Below, in pieces: positions 17,538-24,817 of a DNA stretch of 35,712 nt. Each line of letters starts with the position of its first letter. The first letter of the stretch is position 1. The translations under genes were made by a program, and so were the position numbers. A model generated the notes under the pieces. It was not told the DNA's origin. It was given only the letters and a program-made list of their open reading frames with translations, and did not search any database. The stretch is from NCBI GenBank assembly GCA_900322135.1, contig ONYP01000014.1:1-35712 (forward strand), given 5' to 3'. This DNA comes from an uncultured Prevotellaceae bacterium (GTDB lineage Bacteria; Bacteroidota; Bacteroidia; Bacteroidales; Muribaculaceae).

Positions 17538-17548
17538 TGCAACCGATT

Positions 17549-18721
17549 ATGGGCTACGGACTTAAAGACTCTGGTTTCCCGATGGAAACGCTGCAACAGA
17601 CGCGCACGCCGTTCTACTACTACGACATGGATGTGCTGCGCAAGACTTTGGATGAAATCAATCGACTCACGGCCGACGATTTCTGTACTGTACACTATGC
17701 CGTCAAGGCCAATGGCAACCCACAGATTATCCGGGAAATAAAAGAGCACGGGCTAGGGGTTGACCTGGTGAGCGGTGGTGAAATCGAAGCCGCTCTCAAG
17801 GCTGGAATTCCGGCATCGATGATGAACTTCTCGGGGGTCGGCAAAGCCGATTGGGAAATCAGTTTGGGTCTGTCACACGACATCGGCTGCTTTAATGTGG
17901 AATCTGTTCCGGAACTACTGGCAATCAATGAGATAGCAGGAGAAATGGAGAAGCAGGCCAATGTCGCCATCAGGGTCAATCCCGACATCGATGCCCATAC
18001 CCACAAGTACATCACCACCGGCACAACCGACAACAAGTTCGGCATCGACATCGAGGTTCTGGACCAAGTCGTCAAGCAGGCAATGGAACTCGAGAACATC
18101 AACCTGCACGGGCTGCACTTCCACATCGGTTCACAAATCACGCAGATGCGGCCCTTTGAGATGCTGTGCGACAGGATCAACAACCTGCTCGACCGTTTTG
18201 ACGACAAGGGCATTCACTTCGAGTCAATCAATGTGGGCGGTGGCTTGGGCATCGACTATGAGCACCCCGACGAGCATCCCCTACCCGACTTGGAGAGATA
18301 CTTCGGCACCTTCAAGCGCATGCTACGCCTACGGCCCGGCCAGCAGCTGCACTTCGAGTTGGGCAGAGCCATCGTCGGCGGATGCGGCTCACTCATCTGC
18401 CGCGTGCTGTATGTCAAGGAGAGCCGCAACAAGAGATTTGTCATCGTTGACGCCGGCATGAACGACCTGATACGCCCGGCCTTGTATGAAGCACGGCACA
18501 GAATCCAGAATCTCACTTCACGCCATGAGCAGACCGATGTCTATGATGTCGTCGGTCCCGTCTGCGAGTCGAGCGATGTGTTTGCCCACGACTGCCAGTT
18601 GCTTGTAACGCAACGCGGCGACCTCATCGCCATACGCTCGGCAGGTGCCTATGGCGAGTCGATGGCATCGACCTATAACATGCGTTCCCTGCCCGGCAGC
18701 CTGTGCCACGAGACCATGTAA
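17549..18721 (+). CDS. lysA: Diaminopimelate decarboxylase
   Basis: PLP enzyme that decarboxylates meso-diaminopimelate to L-lysine, the last step of the DAP pathway. From the ATG at 17549 (MGYGLKDSGFPMETLQQ) it has 390 residues, the usual size. The PLP lysine is K53 in HYAVKANGNP; HFHIGSQI, NVGGGLGIDY and ELGRAIVGGCGSL bind the phosphate and substrate. CESSDVF supplies the active-site Cys across the dimer, and RSAGAYGE is near the C-terminus. An in-frame GTG at 17489 would add 20 residues, but those bases overlap the foldable leader. Single gene with its own promoter and terminator. Confidence 0.96.
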   Translation: MGYGLKDSGFPMETLQQTRTPFYYYDMDVLRKTLDEINRLTADDFCTVHYAVKANGNPQIIREIKEHGLGVDLVSGGEIEAALKAGIPASMMNFSGVGKADWEISLGLSHDIGCFNVESVPELLAINEIAGEMEKQANVAIRVNPDIDAHTHKYITTGTTDNKFGIDIEVLDQVVKQAMELENINLHGLHFHIGSQITQMRPFEMLCDRINNLLDRFDDKGIHFESINVGGGLGIDYEHPDEHPLPDLERYFGTFKRMLRLRPGQQLHFELGRAIVGGCGSLICRVLYVKESRNKRFVIVDAGMNDLIRPALYEARHRIQNLTSRHEQTDVYDVVGPVCESSDVFAHDCQLLVTQRGDLIAIRSAGAYGESMASTYNMRSLPGSLCHETM

Positions 18722-18749
18722 CGCGCCCCGCTCAGTCGGCAGCAACCAT

Positions 18750-18802
18750 AAAAAGCCCCTATCGGCCAGTCGGTGACAGCCGCCCGATAGGGGCTTTTTT
18801 TT
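18750..18802 (+). terminator. Rho-independent terminator after lysA
   Basis: GCCCCTATCGG (18755-18765) pairs with CCGATAGGGGC (18784-18794), an 11-bp perfect stem flanked by an A-run and followed by eight T residues. Confidence 0.92.
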
Positions 18803-18845
18803 ATACACTACAGGCAATTCCAAGCACCAGAACTTTTATAGATAT

Positions 18846-18864
18846 TACACTGGTAATCAGTGTA
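18846..18864. promoter_or_regulatory. Operator-like palindrome upstream of the AsnC-type gene
   Basis: TACACTG-GTAAT-CAGTGTA is a perfect 7-bp inverted repeat with a 5-bp centre, about 70-90 bp upstream of the promoter at 18934. Lrp/AsnC regulators often control themselves through such sites, so autoregulation is a fair guess, not shown. Confidence 0.4.
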
Positions 18865-18933
18865 TTAAACATTACTATCAAAAAAAATGAAAAAATATTT
18901 ACCGAAACCTATAGCCACATTAAAAAAAAATGT

Positions 18934-18941
18934 TACATTTG
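18934..18941 (+). promoter_or_regulatory. Promoter of the Lrp/AsnC gene
   Basis: TACATTTG matches TAnnTTTG. Predicted start about 18948, only ~17 nt before the ATG at 18965. It rules out the longer in-frame start at 18887. Confidence 0.6.
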
Positions 18942-18964
18942 CGATTAATAAAAAATTTGATCTC

Positions 18965-19426
18965 ATGGAAAAAATTGATACACTGGACAAGAAGATTCTC
19001 GAAATTGTAATGAACAACGCACGCATCCCCAGCAAGGATGTCGCTCAAGTGTGTGGCGTGTCGCGCGCTGCAGTGCATCAACGCATTCAGCGTCTCATCG
19101 ACGATGGCGTCATCACTGGCTCAGGATACAATGTGAACCCCAAGCTCCTGGGATACTCCACCTGCACCTTCATCGGCCTGACCCTCGAGCGCGGCTCGAT
19201 GTACCGCACCGTTGTTCCGGAATTGCTGAAAATCAAAGAGGTCGTGGAGTGCCATTTCACGACCGGCCACTATACCATGATGATTAAGGTCTATGCCCGT
19301 GATAATGAGCACCTCATGTCACTGGTCAACGACCGCATTCAGCACATCGAGGGTGTTGCTGCCACCGAGACGCTCATCTCGCTGGAACAGAGCATCAGCC
19401 GCACCCTGCCCATCTACTACGAGTAA
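18965..19426 (+). CDS. Lrp/AsnC family transcriptional regulator
   Basis: A 153-residue DNA-binding regulator. The N-terminal helix-turn-helix is clear: LDKKILEIVMNNARIPSKDV, then VSRAAVHQRIQRLIDDGVITG (about 8-54). The C-terminal RAM (ligand-binding, oligomerisation) domain spans about 65-150, with VECHFTTGHYTMMIKVYARD. The family senses amino acids or related effectors. Its ligand here cannot be read from sequence, though the neighbouring lysA makes an amino-acid link plausible. The start at 18965 is set by the promoter just upstream. A weak GC hairpin (19436-19462) follows without a T-run. Confidence 0.93.
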   Translation: MEKIDTLDKKILEIVMNNARIPSKDVAQVCGVSRAAVHQRIQRLIDDGVITGSGYNVNPKLLGYSTCTFIGLTLERGSMYRTVVPELLKIKEVVECHFTTGHYTMMIKVYARDNEHLMSLVNDRIQHIEGVAATETLISLEQSISRTLPIYYE

Positions 19427-19562
19427 TAACCCCTTGAGGGTCCGGGCCGACACGGCACCCTCTAGGCTATCGGCACCGATGGCGATGCCGGTTCAGGCAT
19501 TGGTGACAACATTTACCATGAGAATAATCACCCACATGAGTGATGAATCAGTTTTTTTGAGT

Positions 19563-19570
19563 TATCTTTG
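19563..19570 (+). promoter_or_regulatory. Promoter of the GDP-mannose synthesis gene
   Basis: TATCTTTG matches TAnnTTTG; predicted start about 19577, leader ~55 nt before the ATG at 19632. No clear -33 element. Confidence 0.5.
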
Positions 19571-19631
19571 CGACAAATAACTTAATACACCATCCCAAGG
19601 TACACAACTACCTAATAACAAGACTACCAAC

Positions 19632-20711
19632 ATGGATTTCAACCGATATTGCGTAATCATGTGCGGCGGTGTGGGCAGCAGATTCTGGCCCTTCAGCAAA
19701 GCCGCCAAGCCTAAACAGTTTCTTGACTTCTTCGGCACAGGGCGCAGCCTGCTGCAGATGGCATTTGACCGCATGCAGGGCATCGTTCCTGTCGAGAACA
19801 TCATATTGATTACCAACGAGAGCTACGGACCGCTCATCAAGGAGCAACTGCCCGAAATCAAGGACAGCCAGATTCTGCTCGAGCCTGCCAGGCGCAACAC
19901 GGCACCGTGCATCGCATGGGCCGCCCACCACATCATGGCCATCAACCCCGACGCCATGATGATGGTTGCTCCCAGCGACCACCTCATCCTGAATGTGGAT
20001 CAGTTCAGGGACAGTGTCACCAGAGCCTATGATTTCATTGAGAAGCATGACGCACTGGTCACCCTGGGCATCAAGCCGAGCCGCCCCGAGACGGGCTACG
20101 GCTACATCCAAGTGGGTGAGCATGTTGAGGGTAACTTCTCGTCGGTCAAGACATTTACCGAGAAGCCCAACGAGGACTTGGCCCGCGTGTTCCTCAAGTC
20201 GGGTGAGTTCTTCTGGAACTCGGGCATGTTCTTCTGGAAGACCAGCAGCATCATCAAGGCGCTCAACGACCATGCGCCCGATGTAAACACCATCTTTGAA
20301 CTGGGCAAGCAATACTTTGGCACGCCCAGCGAGACCGAGTACATCAACACCCACTTCGAGGCCTGCCCCAGCATCAGCATTGACTTTGCCGTGATGGAGA
20401 AAGCGCCCAATGTATTTGTGGAGACGGTCGACTTTGGGTGGAACGACTTGGGAACATGGCGCTCGCTGTACGACCACTCCCCCAAGAACAGCGAGGGCAA
20501 TGTCACCCAAAACTGCAAGGCCTTGATGTTCAACAGCCACAACAACATCGTCGCCGTCAAGGGCGACAAACTGGTCGTGACATCGGGACTCGAGGGATAC
20601 ATCGTTGCCGATGTTGACGACGCGCTGCTCATCGTGCCGCTCGACGAGGAACAGACCATCAAGCAGTATGTCAACGAGGTGAAGACATTATACGGCGACA
20701 AGTTCCTATAA
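19632..20711 (+). CDS. manC: Mannose-1-phosphate guanylyltransferase
   Basis: Makes GDP-mannose from mannose-1-phosphate and GTP, a precursor for capsule, O-antigen and glycoprotein sugars. The nucleotide-binding signature is VIMCGGVGSRFWPFSKAAKP then KQF (8-30). RRNTAPCIAWAAHH, APSDHLI and the TFTEKPN motif near 175 are typical, as is DFGWNDLGTWRSLY toward the C-terminus. The 359-residue protein has only the nucleotidyltransferase domain and lacks the C-terminal phosphomannose isomerase cupin found in bifunctional ManC. Monocistronic, ending in a strong terminator shared with ssb on the other strand. Confidence 0.95.
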   Translation: MDFNRYCVIMCGGVGSRFWPFSKAAKPKQFLDFFGTGRSLLQMAFDRMQGIVPVENIILITNESYGPLIKEQLPEIKDSQILLEPARRNTAPCIAWAAHHIMAINPDAMMMVAPSDHLILNVDQFRDSVTRAYDFIEKHDALVTLGIKPSRPETGYGYIQVGEHVEGNFSSVKTFTEKPNEDLARVFLKSGEFFWNSGMFFWKTSSIIKALNDHAPDVNTIFELGKQYFGTPSETEYINTHFEACPSISIDFAVMEKAPNVFVETVDFGWNDLGTWRSLYDHSPKNSEGNVTQNCKALMFNSHNNIVAVKGDKLVVTSGLEGYIVADVDDALLIVPLDEEQTIKQYVNEVKTLYGDKFL

Positions 20712-20744
20712 ACCAGCAGACTACGACTTGACAAAAAAAAGAAC

Positions 20745-20780
20745 ACAGGACCTCGGCACGACCATGTGCCGGGGTCCTGT
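20745..20780. terminator. Bidirectional terminator between manC and ssb
   Basis: A 15-bp stem (20745-20759 with 20766-20780, one T-G wobble, loop GACCAT). It has a T-rich tail on the plus side and an A8 tract on the left that gives a T-run for the minus strand. It sits between convergent genes. Confidence 0.88.
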
Positions 20781-20816
20781 TGTTTATCTTTATGGTGCTT
20801 TGGCCGCGAGAGCCTG

Positions 20817-20855
20817 AGCCGCCGGCTTCATGCCGCGCGGCACCAGGGGGCGGCT
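20817..20855 (-). terminator. GC-rich hairpin just after the ssb stop
   Basis: AGCCGCC (20817-20823) pairs with GGCGGCT (20849-20855), enclosing the palindrome TGCCGCGCGGCA (20831-20842). There is no T-run, so it may slow transcription or protect the 3' end rather than terminate. Confidence 0.35.
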
Positions 20856-20863
20856 ATCAGTCT

Positions 20864-21244
20864 TTATTGTTGAGGCTGGCTGCCGGGCTGCTGGGCCCCT
20901 GCATTGTCGCGGGCACGCGCCAGCAGTTCAAAGGTGTCCACATAAATCTCGGTGGTGAAACGCTTCACCTGATTGCGGTCCTCCCACGCACGGGTGCGCA
21001 AGCGTCCTTCAAGGTAAAGTTGTGTGCCTTTGCGGATGTAGCGCTCGGCAATCTCGGCATTCTTGCCCCACATCACGATGTTGTGCCACTCGGTGCGCTC
21101 GGGCACCTCCACACCGTTAGCATTGGTATAAGCACGATCGGTAGTAGCAAGCGTAAACGATGCAACGGGCTGATTCTGTGCCACATAACGCACATCTGGA
21201 TCTCGGCCGACACGGCCCAGCAAAATGACTTTATTGACTGACAT
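20864..21244 (-). CDS. ssb: Single-stranded DNA-binding protein without acidic tip
   Basis: OB-fold protein that coats single-stranded DNA. MSVNKVILLGRVGRDPDVRY, then TERTEWHN-like PERTEWHNIVMWGKNAEIAE, and YLEGRLRTRAWEDRN are classic SSB features (residues 1-110). The 126-residue protein ends GAQQPGSQPQQ. The short acidic tip (usually ending DDLPF) that recruits repair and replication partners is absent. I see no frameshift in the bases after the stop that would restore it. It may be a second SSB in this genome, or a lineage form with a shortened tail. Convergent with manC; 54 nt after the ArgC-like gene. Confidence 0.93.
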   Translation of the reverse strand: MSVNKVILLGRVGRDPDVRYVAQNQPVASFTLATTDRAYTNANGVEVPERTEWHNIVMWGKNAEIAERYIRKGTQLYLEGRLRTRAWEDRNQVKRFTTEIYVDTFELLARARDNAGAQQPGSQPQQ

Positions 21245-21298
21245 AATTTATGAATGGTATTTAGTGATTATATATATTATTAATGTATACTTCGTTTT

Positions 21299-22267
21299 TT
21301 AACAACCGGTGCCCTTGAGGGTGAGCCCCACCCGCTCATGCAAGCCGTACATCAGGTTCATCACATGAACCGCCATGCCGGCGCTGCCCTTGAGCAAGAC
21401 ATCCATCATGGCATGCACGGTGAGCGTTCCGGCGGCCCCGTCCTTATCGAGCATGATAAGGCACTTGTTGGTATTCTCCACATCAGCAGCCACAATGGGA
21501 CGGTCCACAAGGAACACAAAGTTATGGTCCCCATAATATTGCTCATAGAGCTGCCTGACCATATCGCCGTCAATGCCACACTTGAAACGAGCGGTCGCCT
21601 CAATCGTGCGGCGTTCTCCCTGTTGCGAAATGGTCATCTCGACAGGTTGCTTGAAGTTAGGCTGGCACTGGACAAGCGCAAGCTGCACCTCCTGATTTTG
21701 TTCGTTGAGCCATTGTTCTCGTGTCAAGCCGTCGGGCGTGGTGCCCGACTCATTATCCTGTGCCACACAAGCACATTCTCCTAGCTCCACATGCAGCGAT
21801 ACAGGGCTGTTGAGCAACAGGTTGCGTGCCATCGGCATCAGCGCGAGCAACGAGGCTGCCGCGGCACTGCCTGGCACTGTCACGAGCTCAGCATCGTGCA
21901 CGAGCACACGGCGCTGCATCTCACTCAAGCCGTAAACCCACTGATTCCCGGGCCCATGGTCCAGATTGTGGCCACCGCTCATGTCCACGACACGGGTCGT
22001 GCCCGACACCCCAATGCTACGCAGGCTGTCTTCCACGAGGCGGCGTTCATGGGTTACAAACACCACATCCACCTCATCCAGCGGGCCAACGGGGCTGACC
22101 ACGAGGTCACTCTCACCCACAATGCCCCGCACGAGATGGTCAAGGCGCTCACCAGCGTGCACACGCGAGGCTACCCATTTCAACACCACATCAGGGTGAT
22201 TGATGAGTACCCTCACTAGTTCGTATCCCCGCAAGTTATCGCACCCTATGATGCCGACATCAATCAT
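21299..22267 (-). CDS. argC: ArgC homologue lacking catalytic residues (pseudo-enzyme)
   Basis: Homologous along its length to N-acetyl-gamma-glutamyl-phosphate reductase (322 residues, ATG at 22267), but three functional sites are changed. The catalytic Cys of the NPGC motif is Ser134 in VPGSAAAASL (codon AGT, 21866-21868). The NADP-binding GxGxxG loop after GIIG reads CDNLRGYEL. The His motif (HxHxPE) is replaced by NEQNQE. The C-terminal fold region is well kept: NTNKCLIMLDKDG, DVLLKGSAGMAVHVMNLMYG. The gene is intact, with no stop or frameshift, which argues for retained function other than catalysis. It lies 18 nt after argR; no argB, argD or argG is adjacent. Confidence 0.85.
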   Translation of the reverse strand: MIDVGIIGCDNLRGYELVRVLINHPDVVLKWVASRVHAGERLDHLVRGIVGESDLVVSPVGPLDEVDVVFVTHERRLVEDSLRSIGVSGTTRVVDMSGGHNLDHGPGNQWVYGLSEMQRRVLVHDAELVTVPGSAAAASLLALMPMARNLLLNSPVSLHVELGECACVAQDNESGTTPDGLTREQWLNEQNQEVQLALVQCQPNFKQPVEMTISQQGERRTIEATARFKCGIDGDMVRQLYEQYYGDHNFVFLVDRPIVAADVENTNKCLIMLDKDGAAGTLTVHAMMDVLLKGSAGMAVHVMNLMYGLHERVGLTLKGTGC

Positions 22268-22285
22268 CAGCAATCAGTTAATGGA

Positions 22286-22831
22286 TCAACCCAGGCTATG
22301 GGGGGAATTCTTGGGCATGAACTGCTCAAACACTTCCCTAGCCTTCTCTTGGGTAACACCCTCGGCGAGAATTGCTACCACTGTATCAGCACCGGCAATG
22401 GTACCCAGGATCTCGGGGGGACGGCTCATGTCGATGTCATAAGCCAGACCGGGAGCATAACCGTTGCGCGTCTTAATCACGGCAAGGTTGCCCGAGAAGT
22501 TAACCGATACCAGACCCACTTGCTTGGCAGCATGGGCATCCGTCTGACGCATACTCAGCAGCCTGTCCTGCAACTGGTTGCTGTCAGGAATGATATACAT
22601 GTAGGTATTACGGTCGGTAGCCACCTTGGAAATCTTCAAGGCCTTCAAGTCACGCGACAATGTGGCTTGAGTCACATTGATGTTGTGCTCACGCAACATG
22701 TCGGCCAGCTCACTCTGGCTTCCGATGCAATTTGTCTTGATCAAATCAGTGATCAACTGTAGACGGTCACGTTTTCTTTTCACGAGTACTTTCTTTTTTC
22801 TTGGTTTTTTTGTTAATGTTGTCGTTTCCAT
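22286..22831 (-). CDS. argR: Arginine repressor ArgR
   Basis: Arginine-responsive regulator, normally a hexamer. The winged-helix N-domain includes DRLQLITDLIKTNCIGSQSE then VTQATLSRDLKALKISK (about 22-70). The C-terminal arginine-binding domain carries GNLAVIKTRNGYAPGLAYDID and EILGTIAGADTVVAIL. The promoter at 22866-22873 puts transcription start near 22859, so the ATG at 22831 (METTTLTKKPRKKK) is chosen over the ATG at 22864. Even so the protein (181 residues) has a strongly basic N-terminal extension of ~20 residues not usual for the ~150-residue family. Likely co-transcribed with the ArgC-like gene. Confidence 0.95.
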   Translation of the reverse strand: METTTLTKKPRKKKVLVKRKRDRLQLITDLIKTNCIGSQSELADMLREHNINVTQATLSRDLKALKISKVATDRNTYMYIIPDSNQLQDRLLSMRQTDAHAAKQVGLVSVNFSGNLAVIKTRNGYAPGLAYDIDMSRPPEILGTIAGADTVVAILAEGVTQEKAREVFEQFMPKNSPHSLG

Positions 22832-22865
22832 TTTACATATATACTTAAAAAGTTGGTTAGTCATG

Positions 22866-22873
22866 CAAAGGTA
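22866..22873 (-). promoter_or_regulatory. Promoter of argR
   Basis: TACCTTTG on the minus strand matches TAnnTTTG; a TTG about 21 nt upstream (22895-22897) approximates the -33 box. Predicted start about 22859. Confidence 0.6.
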
Positions 22874-23034
22874 AATACTTTTTTGCTAACTCTACAACAT
22901 ATTTATTGATTTTTTTGCTTGATAGGATACTTTTTATGAAATTTAATTAATTATCCACCAAATCCAGTCATGCCGAACAATATATATACATCTTGTAAAA
23001 CGGCTGATGAGCCTGCCGATTGCTCAATTCATCA

Positions 23035-24654
23035 TCAAGCCCGTGGAGACGGCACCATGCACAAGGGGTCGTCCTTGAAGCGGCGCCAAGCCTCCTGCAG
23101 TTGCGGCTTGCAGGCGATGATGAGACGATGTGAGGCTGTGAGGTTGCTCGGGTCTTGCTCAATCTTCTCGATGTAGTCAAGCAGGTTGTAGCAGATGGTG
23201 TACTGGCCACAAGCCATCACCGCCCGAGGCAGACCGGCAGCCTTCTCCTCGGGCGTGTACCACAGCGTGGTACCCATTGCGGCAGCACGGGCGCTGTTTT
23301 GCTGGATGGCCTCACTCGGGGCCAGATAGGATGCCAGGGTACCGTTCTCGCTCCTCGACTGCCAACGCTCGGCCGAGCGCAATTCATAGATGGTGCTGCT
23401 CACAAGGCGGTTTTTCCATGCGTCCTCATTAAAAAGCGTGCTGTAGCTCATCTGGCGCAGGCGCTTCAGGAACACCTCGCTGCTCATCATCATCACCGAC
23501 TTGGCACGGTTCATCAACATGCTCTCAAGGGTTGCAAACTTCAAGTGGCTGATAAAGGTGGCATTGTTACCCACAAAGGTACTGGCTATGGCACGGAACA
23601 TCTTGCTCTTCAGCAAGAAACCGATAACATTGGCCCCAGTGACCACGGCAAGGAAAACCGACATCACGCCCAACCAGAACTTGCTGCCCAAGACCAATGC
23701 CAGAACAAAAAGAGCCGTCACCACAGCCTGGGCAATCAGGCCGTAATTGCGCAGTCTGCCCAATGTCAACTTGCCCACGCCCGACGGCATCAACTGCCGG
23801 CTGGGGACATAGCCATCCATATAGGGGCTGGAAACATCACTGACGATGACCACATCCAGGGCCTTGTCGGTGCGCGCCGCGTCCTTGCGGTACTTGCGCA
23901 TGTGCTCCTCGGCCAGCAGGAGCGGCTCGATACCCTGATTGTCGGTGATGCCGCCATCCATAATGCCAAAACGGCTATTGATGCCAGCAGCCACATCGCG
24001 GTCTTGTGACACCTTGAAGTCATCAGGATACATCATCGGCTCAAAGCCGCTGGGGAAACATGAGGAGCAAGCCAGTGCCTCACCCGGCGTGATGTGACTG
24101 ATCACGCTGCGGCCGATGCGGTGCTTGTTGTTGCCGAACACGCCATAGTGCACACGCTGGCCGTCGGTCAGGTGGCCGGCACTGATGCGGAAGCGGAAAG
24201 GCAATGAGTTGTCAAAATCGGTAGCCAGGGCGGTATAGTCCTTGACAGGGATGCGGTCAAAATTATCGATGATGTCGCCCATCACCGCCCCATCGAACAG
24301 GCACCGGTCATAGATGCCGGCCATTATCTTGATGCTCGAGGCGTTACGGTTAGCCTTCTCGGCACTCAGGCCATCCAGGGCGCGGGCTACCAGATCCTCG
24401 TTACACAAGAAGTCGAACAACTCCTCGACCATCTCATCAACAGGCTGCCCCTTGGCTCGAGCAAGCATGTATTTCAACGCGGGAATAGTGCCACCCGAGA
24501 CCGAGGTCAACACCGTCACACAGTCCAGCAATGTGCGGCCATCGTCAAGATGGACAGAATTCAGGAATGATAATGTCCCCAGGTCAAAAGTGGCAGCACG
24601 GTAACCGCCCCCCGAAAAAGCCAAGCCTATATTCAGTTCGTTTTCCATCTTCAT
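23035..24654 (-). CDS. Patatin-like phospholipase with membrane segments
   Basis: Predicted lipid acyl hydrolase of the patatin family, using a Ser-Asp dyad. From the ATG at 24654 (539 residues) the oxyanion loop FSGGGYRAA is at about 13-21, the nucleophile motif TSVSGG at 50-55 (Ser53, with Ser in place of the usual first Gly of GxSxG), and the Asp motif MDGG at about 232-235. One or two hydrophobic segments (about 306-347) follow, so the protein is probably membrane-anchored. The ~190-residue C-terminal part is not recognised. No signal peptide is visible. The natural substrate is unknown. Single gene with a consensus promoter. Confidence 0.85.
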   Translation of the reverse strand: MKMENELNIGLAFSGGGYRAATFDLGTLSFLNSVHLDDGRTLLDCVTVLTSVSGGTIPALKYMLARAKGQPVDEMVEELFDFLCNEDLVARALDGLSAEKANRNASSIKIMAGIYDRCLFDGAVMGDIIDNFDRIPVKDYTALATDFDNSLPFRFRISAGHLTDGQRVHYGVFGNNKHRIGRSVISHITPGEALACSSCFPSGFEPMMYPDDFKVSQDRDVAAGINSRFGIMDGGITDNQGIEPLLLAEEHMRKYRKDAARTDKALDVVIVSDVSSPYMDGYVPSRQLMPSGVGKLTLGRLRNYGLIAQAVVTALFVLALVLGSKFWLGVMSVFLAVVTGANVIGFLLKSKMFRAIASTFVGNNATFISHLKFATLESMLMNRAKSVMMMSSEVFLKRLRQMSYSTLFNEDAWKNRLVSSTIYELRSAERWQSRSENGTLASYLAPSEAIQQNSARAAAMGTTLWYTPEEKAAGLPRAVMACGQYTICYNLLDYIEKIEQDPSNLTASHRLIIACKPQLQEAWRRFKDDPLCMVPSPRA

Positions 24655-24699
24655 CACTTATTATTCTACAACGATAATGCAAGCCCTGGGCTGCGCAGG

Positions 24700-24731
24700 C
24701 AAAGATAGTACAAACCTTACATAAAACCAAA
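24700..24731 (-). promoter_or_regulatory. Promoter of the patatin-like gene
   Basis: TTTG (24731-24728), 20-nt spacer, TATCTTTG (24707-24700): an exact Bacteroidetes consensus. Predicted start about 24693. Confidence 0.7.
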
Positions 24732-24756
24732 AATCCTTGTTGACTTGTGCATAACC

Positions 24757-24788
24757 AAAAGGAGGCGCACCCACATCGGTACGCCTCC
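24757..24788 (-). terminator. Terminator after the two-repeat dockerin gene
   Basis: GGAGGCG (24761-24767) pairs with CGCCTCC (24782-24788), with a further inner ACC/GGT pairing, followed by TTTT on the minus strand. Confidence 0.75.
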
Positions 24789-24817
24789 CTGCTGTAATCA
24801 GTTATCCAGACTGGTGA

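Noticed and set aside
18887-18964. N-terminal extension of the Lrp/AsnC protein from the ATG at 18887
   Set aside because: The -7 promoter element at 18934-18941 lies inside it and the extra residues do not resemble the family.
19436-19462. Possible terminator after the Lrp/AsnC gene (GAGGGT/ACCCTC)
   Set aside because: Stem is short and interrupted, and no T-run follows.
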